Shown piece by piece: positions 14,147 to 25,000 of a stretch of DNA of 64,000 nt. Both the position numbers and the translations under genes were made by a program. The notes below the pieces were generated by a model. The model had not been told where the DNA came from, made no database searches, and was given only the letters and a program-made list of their open reading frames with translations. Source of the stretch: Aphelocoma coerulescens (taxonomy: Eukaryota; Chordata; Aves; Passeriformes; Corvidae); the NCBI RefSeq assembly GCF_041296385.1, contig NC_091017.1:48234214-48298213 (forward strand). Reading direction: 5' to 3'. Every line of letters begins with the position of its first letter. Within the stretch, counting starts at the first letter, position 1.

Positions 14147-14446
14147 TGTTGCCTTTGTAAAATTATGGCTCAGGCCTGTTACTTCAGCTAGAGGAGGACT
14201 GTGAGAAAAGTCCATGAGAAGAAAAACAATTAGTTTTTACCCATGAAAATGTAGCATCAACAGAAGCATGAAAGTTAAACAATAGAAGGAGAAAAACAGC
14301 AACATATCTGCACCTGTTATTTTTCTGAATGCTTATGTTATAGGTAGCCAATGGTAGTATGTTGTAGTTAGTAATAGCAAGAGAGTCTATTGTAGTAGTT
14401 TAGCAGCCAATGAGTCTGTAACATGAATGATAACATACAAAAGGTG

Positions 14447-14453
14447 TATAAAA
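14447..14453 (+). promoter_or_regulatory. TATA box of the 14147-14530 LTR
   Basis: TATAAAA preceded by GTG, downstream of two CCAAT boxes in the same LTR. It is the expected core promoter of the element. Present activity is unknown. Confidence 0.65.
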
Positions 14454-14468
14454 GAGGCTGCTTTGTTT

Positions 14469-14474
14469 AATAAA
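14469..14474 (+). terminator. polyadenylation signal of the 14147-14530 LTR
   Basis: AATAAA, 16 bp after the TATA box, followed about 40 bp later by a GT-rich segment (CTGTCTGTGTGTGTC) that could act as the downstream element. It could end transcripts of a + strand host gene if active. Confidence 0.6.
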
Positions 14475-14530
14475 TGGCTTTTTGGCCCTTGAAAGAGGCA
14501 CTGTCTGTGTGTGTCATGACCACCCCAACA

Positions 14531-14534
14531 GCCA
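14531..14534 (+). repeat. 4-bp target-site duplication, right copy
   Basis: GCCA immediately after the CAACA end of the LTR, identical to 14143-14146. Confidence 0.6.
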
Positions 14535-17500
14535 CATTCTTGTTATTTTTCTTTTCTTTTAACTGGAGAGAAATATTTCTTGCTGCTTCTAACTACTTAG
14601 CATAAAACCTAATACAGAGCTGATAGAATGTGTATCTTTTACCTCACCCTCACCAACAGAACCAGAAGAAAATAATGAGGAATCTATCCCAACAGGTACT
14701 TTATGTAGGGGTTCAACTACTTTCATGCAAAATGCTTAATATTTCTAACTTGGATTGCTCTTCTTACACCTCTGTTGCCTCATACTCTTTGTACAAGATT
14801 TATCCATTAAAAGCATTCATAAGTCACCAAGAAGTAACTGTTGAAACATTGTCCAGGCTCACAACTCCCCTCCAGCTACACACACAGAAAACATTGACGA
14901 AAGATTCTGTCTGTGACAGGGTTCCACTTCATTAAAATGTTAATGTCCATTTTTTAATAAGAGGGTGTGAAAAAGAAAATATCTGCTAACATTGTAGTGA
15001 GTAGGCAGCAGCAGATTTCCCAAGATATTTAATAATATCCACATGAAATCTAGGAAAAGAATGCAGACAGAGAACTTTGATTTAAACATTTATTACCTTG
15101 CAAGAATGTTAGAGGTATTAAGTATTTTTTAATGGCCTAAAATATATATTTTCTCTATTTAAAATTACAGGAAAAGTAAACTTCTGAAAATATAATATCT
15201 CACAGTTCAAATACCAAGTTAGGTTTTTCTCTACAAGAGAATCTGGTCCTTTTTTCCTGAAAAGATGAAAATGCACACCACTAGAGCATCATTTGTTTAT
15301 TTTGTTTCACTCAAACTTTACTCAGATACAGTTAATTAAAAAGCTAGCAGTGCATGGGAATTTTCAAAGCAATTCCCTTCTACAGTGTTCTGTCTATTGC
15401 ACAGTAAATCACCTCCGTCTATGTCATCCTTCTTCAATGAGACCAACTTGAAAAGGCACACAAATGGAATTCTGGAGAAAATGGAAACAATTCTGCTCTC
15501 ATACTCATTGTGCCAGAAACCTGCCATTGATACTTTCATAAATGATTGTAAGTGTGCTGTTGTTTTTTTCCTTGCTATTGTCAGGTTTAATTTCAGAGAT
15601 GCCTCTTGAAAAAAAACCAACATTTTCCAAACCCAAACCCTAAAATACAATATAGAATTTTATTCTTAATAAGGCTTTTGAAAAGAATACACTGATCAAG
15701 AGCTAAACAAAAGTACTGATACATTTGACCTTTTTTTTCCCCAAATTTTGCAAATTAGTCAGGCAACATCAAGTCTTGCAACAGAAATCAGAAGTTAGAT
15801 TACTCCTGATATGAGCAGAAGCAAAGGGCTCAAAACTCAGTGTTAGGATTAGAACTCCACCATGCATGAAATTGGTTTTCCAGAAAACCCATAACTTGGG
15901 GTAGTTGCATATCAACTTCTTTGCCTCGACGGCAAGTTACTGAAGGGTTGATTTTGCAGTATGCACAGTAGGGGTAGAATGTTCATGCATATCCTCTCTG
16001 TGCATGCCCACATTGGCCAAAGATCACCGAAGCTGCAAGAGGAACACTTTAATACAGCTAAAATATTAGTACAGCTTTATTAATCTAAAGTATTTTCATA
16101 ACATGCAATTTCCGTTCTATCTTCAACTTCAGTGCAACAGGCCAGTAAACTCAGGTGCATGAGATGCTTTTTTTTACCCTCTTCCTTCTGCTATGTTGAT
16201 AGTCTGGTGTTTCAGGGTTTTGATACGCTTATAAAGTAAAAAACGGTTTCCTGTTCTTGTAGGAGCCCAAATACATGTAAGAAAAGAACAATATTTAAAC
16301 TGAAAAATCTTCATTTATGAACACAATCCAGACCTAGTTTCTCATCTAAATTATGCAGCTAGCAACAAGAAGAATTTTTTTAAGACATTTTCTAAACAAA
16401 CCTCATTTCTGAAAAATCTTCAAGCCACTTTCTTAAATTAAATGCTATTGATCAGTGGCATTCTAATGAATAAAGGTTTAAAAAGCAAGTGTTTTCAAGA
16501 TAACTTTACAATATACTGAAGTAGGGGAGAATTCTACAAACATAAGCATAAATAAGAGGAGCTTATAAAAGGAAATAACAATTCTGCATTTTTACAGTAA
16601 AGTAAGATAATTCCTTTTCTTCTGCAAACATTCAAAATAAATTAAGCAGTCTTGTTTAGTCTTCCAAGAAAAGACTGTTATTATCCCAGCAAAAACTGTG
16701 AACTGCAAGACATGAAAACAGAGCACTGAAAAGCAACTTAACCTTGGCCAGAAGCAGAGAAATAGGGGCAATTAGCTGTTGTATCCCACACTCCAGCTGA
16801 ATTAGAAGAATAGCTAAGCAATTCAAAAGCTAAGATGTTTGCACTGTGCTCACAAGCCCATAAAATGGAACATTTTTGCAAAGATAATATTAGAAACTGT
16901 AGACATACCAGATTTGCAGCCTGCATGAAAAAGGGTTATTAGCCACATGTATCCAGTCTGTGAGCAGAGACTGGTGCTAGAAGCAGCATGCTGGTAAGCT
17001 TTTCACTTCACAAAGTTCCACTGAAAACAAATACTACAGTTTTTTTAACAGCAGCACAGCGTGGGTACCCTGTTTACAAAGCAAGATAGACCAAAACCCT
17101 CTTCGGAAGATTTTACTGTACACTGCCAGATTTGAGATAAAGAAACCAAAGGGTGCCTCTGTTCCTCGCTAGATTGACATGTCTGGAAATATATATATAT
17201 ATATGTATATAAAAAAAATCTTTTTTTTTTTTAAAGTAACTGAATTAGACAAAGCAGATTTTTTTATTCAGTGTTAAGAGAGTGGGAGATTGTGGAGTCA
17301 AGCAAGGAAATCTAGGGATTTGCACAAACCGTAAACTTTATTTCCTGATTTTCAAAACTGAAAATGTGTCCTCAGTGGAGAATTCTGAGAGCAAACATAT
17401 CATTACCTTCAAATCAAGTAGGTGTAAAAATCTGCAGGACTGATTAATTTAACGTTAGATACTTTATTGGTGATGCAGAGGAATGTATTTTTATACCTGC

Positions 17501-20444
17501 AAAATCATCTCAAAATTGACAATACAGTTTTTCTATTAAGGCATGGCTGTCAGAATGACATAGCATTTAAGGAATACAGGGATGTGTAATTCAGAATATT
17601 TAACTGGAAATTAACAGAAGTGAGGGCAAGAATTTATTTTTTTTTTAATAGTAGGTTTGGTTTGTATATGATATTATAAATCAGTGATGTTTCTCTGGCA
17701 AAGTGGATTGCAATTCCTTTGGACTAAATGAGTAAATGCCATAGCTCAAGTCCATGCCAGTTCAGGTCATAGGATCAGAAGGAGCAACTGGTCTGTATAT
17801 AATATTATCAAATTATGTTAAGGACAGTGATCCTGTCAGACACCATACTTAGTTTCCAAGTGTATTAGAATTGATTATATGAGAGATGACCTCCTCCATA
17901 TTCAAGAGTTCTACTGTATTCTTTAATACAAAACCAACACTCTGCTTACATACAAATGGAGTGCTAAGGTCCAGTTTCAGACCACTGACATAAACTCTTC
18001 TTGTGGAAGGAAAGCACAAGAAAATAATAGCTTTCAGTGCATAAATAATTTTGAATAGGAAATGGGATAGTAGAACTAAAAAAGTTACCTGGATGACTGA
18101 ATGAAATTGCCTAATATTCTGAGTAAGCATTTAATAAGTGCACCCAACACTATGTAGAGACACCAACATCATATTCACTCTCTAAAAACAGCTAAGCTTT
18201 CTATTTGTATCCTTAATTTTTATGGGCATCTATACTCATTAGTTATCACGCCAGCAAAATTCCTTAGGTTCCTCCCTAGTGCTTTCTTTCTCATTGAATT
18301 TACTGACAGCTATTAGTTTAGTTGTCACTTCAGTTTTAATATCACTAAGCTAAATGTTAGAAATTTTCTCAATCTCTCCTCTTCCTTCAGTCAATCATTT
18401 TGTACATGTGTTCCAGACTGTATGAATTTTTGCTGAGAGTAGGGAGTTCTATGCATGTATGGAACAAGAGTTGAACACATACTTAAATCATGAGTTTAAT
18501 TCCCTTTCTGTGAGTAGTAGTATAGAACTTAAAATGTCACTGTATTTTTAAATTTCTTTTTTCATGTGCAAGACAATGCAAAGCTTCAGAAAATTCCATC
18601 TATGCTTCAGTAGGACTGAATACCATGCCCTATATTCCATACACAAACCATCACACGTTCACTGATGAGGATAAATGATGAGGGAAAAAAGCTCACTACA
18701 ATTTTTAAGAGTGAATTAACACTGGATAAGTGGTATTGTAGGAATCTGATGAGCAACGACTGGGAGAAATTCTTTATTTCCAATTTTCATCACTTAAAAG
18801 TAAAAGAGCAGTTTATTTAATTCATGAATCATTACCATATAGGACTAATGGAGCTCCTAAGTTTCACTAAGAGTCTAGTCCTCTAAGACTGGGCTTAGTA
18901 GATGAGATACCAGGCATCCTCTTTTCATACAGGCACTAGGAACTGCTTACAGGTTTTAGAACACTCTGTAGTCTTTACTTACACTGTGACTCATTTCCAC
19001 AATGTGTTGTAATGATCTTGTAGTTTAATATATGGAACCAGTGAAATTGTGCATCTGGTGTTACCACGGAATATGAGTGCAGGTGAAGGGAATAAAATGG
19101 TACTAACTGGGTCTGGGGTTTTTTTTGCATCAGGGTACAGTCTTGGCATTGAGTCTTAGCCAGAAAGTTAATTTCATTGCAACTTCACATAGCTCTTATG
19201 TTGTTCCAGCATCTGGGACTGATGTGACCTCAAACACATTCCCTTCAAGTAAAATATTTTTGGTCTGTGAACCGCTTTCTACATTACTCTAGGAAAATTA
19301 TATTAAACTAATTTTAAGAGTTCACTGTTCCACTAAGAAACATATGGATGGGTAATATCTGCATGAATTAGACACAAATGGCATCCAGAAAAGAGCTCTA
19401 TTTTAGACTAATCTGAGTAGACACAGCTCTGCAGAAGGTAAATGAATTTTTGTTCAAATACTTCAGCAAATTATTTAGGCTCAAATATTTTATAACACAG
19501 CAATTTTTGTAGGGACAACAAAGAAAAAGAAAGATGTATTTCCTCACCAGGGAAATAATTTCTTGAAAGCTGAAGTGCATTTACTTGATCATCAGAAAAT
19601 ATACAGTTATCTCATTTCTAGTTTTCTGAAAGGGTAATTTTAAAAATATACAATTAATGAGGATTAGCTACATCACTTTCCAAATTACATATAGCATACA
19701 AGCACTCCAAATAATAAAATAGATTCATCCTTACAAAAATATTCTTTGTGTGTAAAAATTAGTTAGTATTCCTTGGGGAATATTCAGCACAGAGAACGTA
19801 TTGTTGAATAACTACTTCAATACGGATCAAGAAAGTGATGCTACAGTATAAAAATTTATATCAAATAATGGAAGATTTATGTTTAAGTGTCAGTAGTTTT
19901 AGTGCTTAAGAACAGTGCTTCCAGACATTGTCTTTAAAGATCATTTTATAGTTAACATATATTCTTACAAAATCCAAACAAATAGTAGTCTCTTTCTTTA
20001 AAACATAGTTTTATCACATTTTTAAGGAGCTTGCCAAACATCAGTGGAGAACAATTTCATACTTCATTTCCCCAAATAAGCTATTGATGAATCCAACTAA
20101 AAAACTGATGAATGTATGGATTCAGTTTTAAAAAAAAAATCTTTTCATACTGTGAAGTCTGTCCTTTTAACAGGAATTATTGAAATGTAGATCCCTCCAT
20201 ATTCTGTTACTGTAAAAATAATCTATGCCATTACATTTCTTTTAAATGTCATGGGCAGACAGAAGAACAAAGGCAGAAATCTTCTAAACACTCAGAAATA
20301 ATCCATCTAAGAATGTGATCATACACTTTGAGAAAATTTGTATACTCACCTTACACTTAATAGAATTTTTCAGATTCAGTCGTCAAATTTCCTCTTTCCT
20401 TAACTTGATAAAACTTTTATAACTCTAGGTTTTGTAAAGTCAAA
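14535..20444. other. AT-rich noncoding stretch, no gene recognised
   Basis: No supported gene. The largest frames (14630-14935 on +, 15336-15650 on -, 17849-18130 on -) have no recognisable domains, and the 15336-15650 frame overlaps a 74-codon frame on the other strand. Simple repeats at 17189-17232 are listed separately. Confidence 0.6.
17189..17232. repeat. (TA)n microsatellite next to A and T runs
   Basis: About eleven AT/TA units with one TG interruption (17189-17210), then A8 and T12 (17221-17232). The A8/T12 pair could form a short hairpin. The locus is likely length-variable. Confidence 0.85.
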
Positions 20445-20450
20445 GGAGAT
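20445..20450 (-). repeat. imperfect 6-bp target-site duplication, copy at the LTR's 3' end
   Basis: GGAGAT on the + strand, matching GGAGTT at 20827-20832 in five of six positions. A 6-bp duplication is typical of class II (ERVK-like) integration. Confidence 0.55.
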
Positions 20451-20556
20451 TATTACCGCAGGCCTAGGCCCTAGGGTACATCACCGTGTCCTGCAGCCGT
20501 AGGGAGGAGGAGGAGGAGAGAAGATCCAACAGGCAGGAATTGTGCAGCAAGATTGA

Positions 20557-20562
20557 TTTATT
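20557..20562 (-). terminator. polyadenylation signal of the 20451-20826 LTR
   Basis: AATAAA on the minus strand (TTTATT on +), about 19 bp beyond the LTR TATA box. It is within a second overlapping TTTATTTAAT context. Confidence 0.6.
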
Positions 20563-20580
20563 TAATTATTTTACAAACTC

Positions 20581-20587
20581 TTTTATA
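20581..20587 (-). promoter_or_regulatory. TATA box of the 20451-20826 LTR
   Basis: TATAAAA on the minus strand (TTTTATA on +), with two CCAAT boxes upstream at about 25 and 55 bp. Expected core promoter of the element; activity unknown. Confidence 0.65.
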
Positions 20588-20826
20588 GACTTTTTTCTTC
20601 ATAGTCTAATTGGACAAAGATCGGCCACCCCTTGGGGTGATTGGCTAAAATCCTAAAACATCCATTGTCAAAATATTTTTTTACTATACCATAAAGAAGA
20701 CTTTTCAAGGCTGCAGGTGTTTCATTGTTTACAGAACTCTGCTACCGCTTCTGTGAGAGGGAAAAGTCTCTCACGGACTTAGAAAATAGCAAGAAAATCC
20801 TTGCTAGAAGCATTTTTGTATCTACA

Positions 20827-20832
20827 GGAGTT
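20827..20832 (-). repeat. imperfect 6-bp target-site duplication, copy at the LTR's 5' end
   Basis: GGAGTT on the + strand directly after the LTR's TGTAGATACA start (read on minus). It matches 20445-20450 with one mismatch. Confidence 0.55.
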
Positions 20833-21068
20833 TACACAAATTTGATTCTTAGGTGAAAAATCAAGTTTTTCTGTCAGCATTGTCAAAGTAATTTATTCAT
20901 AAATCTCAATATTGTATGTATTGTTCCATCTTTGTCTTAGGGTTCTTTAGTTAAAAGCTGCCCGCTTTGAATACTTTCCACATTAGAAACTCTGGTTTTA
21001 CTTACTAATTTTTCTTTTTGAAAAATAAGAGGTGAGCAATTTTTTCCTTAAAAGTAGCAATAATAATT

Positions 21069-21145
21069 AAAAAAAAAAAAAAAACAAAGAAACAAACAAC
21101 AGCAATAAAACAAACCCAAAAAAACCACAAGAAAAGAAAAAAGCA
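21069..21145 (+). repeat. poly(A) run (16) grading into A-rich tract
   Basis: A16 at 21069-21084, followed by AAAC/AAAG-rich low-complexity sequence to about 21145. It lies 240 bp beyond the solo LTR but is not part of it. No retroposed gene body is recognisable upstream. Confidence 0.8.
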
Positions 21146-22014
21146 AAGTGAGCTTTTAAGATGTGGCTTAACTTTTAGTTGAACGAGCTACCTGTCATTT
21201 CAGGCAGTTTCTCTACTTATTGGTTAAAGATTCCTGCAACATTAATAAAAGGATTATCTAAGAATAGCAATACCATCTTCATTTTTTAGTTATCTTCTTT
21301 GCTTTTGTAGTAAATATTATCATTTAAATATGGTAAACAGAATGGGAACTGCTGAATGAACACTTGAGGAAGAGAAGTCATTCAGCAGATAATCATTAAT
21401 GATATTCCCACAGAGACACACACTCATCAGAAGAACCAGGACAAGTAAGGAAATTGAGTTAACTGCAGGCTAAGCTCAGTAGGACTTGGATTACAAGGAA
21501 GAAAAGAGGCTGAAAAGTGTTGCTGATGATTAAAATAGTACTCGTTTTCTTTTGTTTTCCTCCTCCTTTAGTGCTTGATGGAGCATTTTGTGGGCTAATA
21601 GGTAACATCAATAATGCACATTGGTCCTTGAACTCATATTTGTTTTAAAAACAACAAAAAGCATATACTTTTCTATAGACAATATTCAGAATAAGCTTAA
21701 CAAATTTTTGGGTGCTCACTGGAAGAGGCCTTCTTTTTCATTCAGATGACTTGTAATCAGAGTCTACCAGTATTACAAAAACTCTATTGTTATAGACATT
21801 ATCCTCTTTACAGGTGCCATTCACAGGAGAATTTGGCCTGCTCTAATATGCACACTCTTAGGGTATTTAGTGTTTGCATTTATCTATGAACTTTCTACAC
21901 TGTTTTAATTTTTGTATTGATATATACCTGATACACACTTCAGTTCTGAGCCATTCTTTACTATAATTCTGGTTTTCTCCTTAGCCCTAAATTTTATTTT
22001 TCTGTTCAAGGTAT

Positions 22015-22036
22015 AAAAAAAAAAAAAAAAAAAAAA
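22015..22036 (+). repeat. poly(A) run, 22 bases
   Basis: Uninterrupted A22, followed by CCAAAACAAGG. No gene-like sequence or flanking duplication was found to support a processed pseudogene. A minus-strand open frame across it simply reads the run as phenylalanine. Confidence 0.85.
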
Positions 22037-25000
22037 CCAAAACAAGGAAAGCAAAAGAACAGGATATATATGAACAAAAAAGACATAAAAAGGCAAATCT
22101 TCCTTTTTACATTAGTGGCTTGTCTACAGTAAAAAATCCTTTCATGATTAACTATCTAAGGAACTATCTCTAAACAGTACAAGAAGCACAGTTCTGTGTA
22201 GCTTTGTATATCTACTATGTCTAGTTGTCACTGAGAATTTGCATATTGATCTTCTGCTGCATTGGCAAGCTAAAAATCAACATATTGCAAAATGTTAAGT
22301 GTCTGAGCATGTCCTCAGGTAACCGATTCAGTCACAGCAAATTTTTCAAGATAGACGAAGTGAATTAGGAACTTGTTTTCAAAGTGCTAACAGGAGTGTT
22401 ATTTCCCCTTGATATTTTAAAAACATTAGTGTGAGAACTTTCTTAATTTCTTTATGATGTCTGGGGCTCAGTTGTTAAATTTGGGGCTGCAGTCTTTTTC
22501 TATTCTGCAGATACAGATAGCAAAGTTTCACATTACATTGGTTTGCTACTTCAGCAGCTGTGAGGGACCTGTGGTCAGCTGCAGGGCATTCTCATACCAC
22601 AGCAGCACTGATTAGATTTTAAGGAAAAAGGAAAAAGCTTTCCTGTCTTAAGGCAGGACAATATGACTATATCTCAGTTATGATGAGTGAGTTTTAGTGT
22701 GCATACTGAGAAAAGTGAATATTTCCCACAAATAAGCTTAAGGAGTTTCATAAATTATTTATAAAATAGTCAAATATGCTGCTCCATTAGTCAGGATTAT
22801 CACCTAAGAGGGAAGCAAGTGCTTTCTTCATACCCTTTCCTTGCAGCAGGAAAAGATTAACATTTTGTATAAATCAGTTAAATGAGGAGAGAATGGTAGC
22901 CCAACTGTAAACATTTCTGCTCTTAGATTCAGGAAGATTTCCATCAGGTAATGAGACCCAAACATGCACAGAGCAGCAGTTTATGGAACTGAAGGATGGA
23001 TGCTGAAGTACAGATGTAGTAAAGTGGGTCTGCAAGTGCTTTCAGTTCCAATCCTGGCACTATTCATTTCCAGTCTAGTGCACTGTGGAAGGCTATTCTT
23101 TCTCTAAAATCTGTGCTAACTTCAAGTATGCCTTGTAAGACCATATACAGATTGAATCTGTATAAGAAAAGCTGTATTGGATTCTCAACTGATGTATTAA
23201 CAGAGGAAACTTGAAACAAGATAGAAGCTTTTATACAAAAAAATACTTGAAAGGATAAGAAGGTGAAAGAGATTCTTTCTGCGTATAACAAACTCTAACT
23301 TGTACTTCTTCACTTTATATGAGAACAGCTTCATGTTATTGAAATGACAATAGCTGATAGTTATTTTTCAATCATTTTTCAGTTGCATTCTCCCACTTGA
23401 CTTCCAGAACTGTAAGAAAACCTTGATCCAGTAGAGATAGGTGGATAACATCTAATCCATTACTGTAGGATTTATGGGTAATATGGGGAACATTTGATTG
23501 TATTGCATACAAAACTCTTACTTGACTATCATACCATACATAATGCAGATAAATTTCAACAGCCAGTGTGCTTCTTGGGATTTAACTTAGCCAGGTATTT
23601 ACTTTAACCAAGTAGGTGCTGAGGGGTCAGAAAGCACTCTACTACTAAAGTGTAAATTACTCCAGTGGAAGATGCATGGTGTAGTGAAAAATGATGATTT
23701 TCCTCATTTTGAAAGGGTATTGGTGTAAAAAAATTCCACTGTGCAATTGTTTAAAATCCTGTTCCTCTCCATGTCATATTGCAAACATTATCATTATTTG
23801 ATAAGTAGAAAAAAAATTAATTGGAGAATTTTTTTTTAATGCAGCAATTATTTTGAAAAACAAAACCTGGCTCTTATCAGAATTTATTTAAAGAATTTGA
23901 TTTGTTCAGTTGTGGTATATTTTCTTTAGAGAAACAGATGCTGTGAGTTCTCAGAAAAATGAATAGCTTAGCGGTCTGACAGATCCTACAGCCAAGATAT
24001 TCAATGTTCCAACTCTAGATTTGACTTCAACTCACCCTGTAAATTTCCAGAAGTAACTTATAGAAAGAATTTTCATAGTACGAAAGGGAATAATTGTTTA
24101 AAGTCAAAGGGGTTTGCATTGGCTACTGGTTTAGGCTTTATGTAGGGTTTAGCCTTTTTTTTAATCCAGTTCTCTCGCATGTGTGACAAATTAATTAAAT
24201 ACCTAAGAAAATGTTGAATATTGACACTAATATTTCAATATGTATAACATCATTTTCTGTTGTTGTTCCCCCAGACTATATGCATTTCCTGCTCTCCAAA
24301 GCTATTTCAATTATTACAGAATTATAGTCTTAAGTATTGTCGAATAGTTTTCCTCATTCATGGTATGTTCTTAAAGCTTCCTGCCATTGGCCTGCCAATG
24401 TTCCTTCTCCTTTTTATCAGTCTTAGATAAGATTCCCTTGGCTTTAAGATTTATTGAGTTTGTAACAAACTTGGCTCTAAATTACCCTAGATCATTAATC
24501 ACTAACTTCCTGCTGTGATCCTATCTGGGACTGTGGACCTCCCTGGTATGTGGTCAGAGTTTATCTATTGAATGTACCAATTCTAGGTATCTAACTTAAA
24601 TACAAACATATTTCTTGTGATGGTACAAAGTTCTTTGTTGTTCCCTTTTGAAAATCAGTTGAAGGTTTAATATTGAGCATGACTATCCCAGCAATTCAAA
24701 TTAGGAAGACAGGAATTATCCAAAATGTTGATTATAAATCTCAGTTGTATAGGTTTTAAACTGTAGAGTTCACATACTTTATTGACAGTGTTAAAATTCA
24801 ATAAAAATTTAAGTTACTCTCTGGAATTCACTTGAAATTCAAGTCTTAAAAAATAGTCAGATGCACAAATTTCAGTTATCACCTGTACTTCATGATTGTA
24901 CTTTCCCAATTTTGTTTCTGCTCCCATGCAATGGCATCTGAATAAAATTACTCAACATGATGATCCCAGATTTAGAAGTTTTCCAGAGAATGCACTTGCA

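Larger units (their letters stand above)
14147..14530 (+). mobile_element. solo LTR of an endogenous retrovirus (ERV1-like by its footprint)
   Basis: A 384-bp unit starts TGTTG and ends CAACA, a perfect 5-bp inverted terminal repeat of the kind that bounds retroviral LTRs. It is flanked on both sides by GCCA. Inside are two CCAAT boxes (14348-14352 and 14407-14411), a TATAAAA box (14447-14453), and an AATAAA signal only 16 bp further on (14469-14474), followed by a GT-rich stretch. That is the order expected of U3-R-U5. No gag, pol or env sequence lies beside it, so it is best read as a solo LTR left by recombination between the two LTRs of a provirus. The family name is not known to me. The compact TATA-to-AATAAA spacing resembles avian alpharetroviral LTRs, but those make 6-bp duplications. 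Confidence 0.78.
20451..20826 (-). mobile_element. solo LTR of an endogenous retrovirus, ERVK-like
   Basis: Read on the minus strand, the element begins TGTAGATACA at 20826 and runs 376 bp. It contains CCAAT boxes (ATTGG on + at 20640-20644 and 20609-20613), a TATAAAA box (20581-20587), an AATAAA signal (20557-20562), a purine/pyrimidine repeat (GGAGGAGGAGG on +, near 20506-20516) and a palindromic end (GGCCTAGGCC on +). The terminal CA expected at its 3' end reads TA on the + strand (CA to TA by one transition on the minus strand). Flanks GGAGAT and GGAGTT look like an aged 6-bp duplication. I recognise the text as an avian, probably songbird, LTR, but cannot name the family with certainty. 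No viral coding region adjoins it. Confidence 0.8.

Noticed and set aside
17221..17232. A8/T12 as a transcription terminator
   Set aside because: Rho-independent termination does not apply to a vertebrate nuclear region; it is a homopolymer next to a microsatellite.
14147..20826. The LTRs at 14147 and 20451 as the two ends of one provirus
   Set aside because: They are in opposite orientation, share no sequence and have different target duplications.
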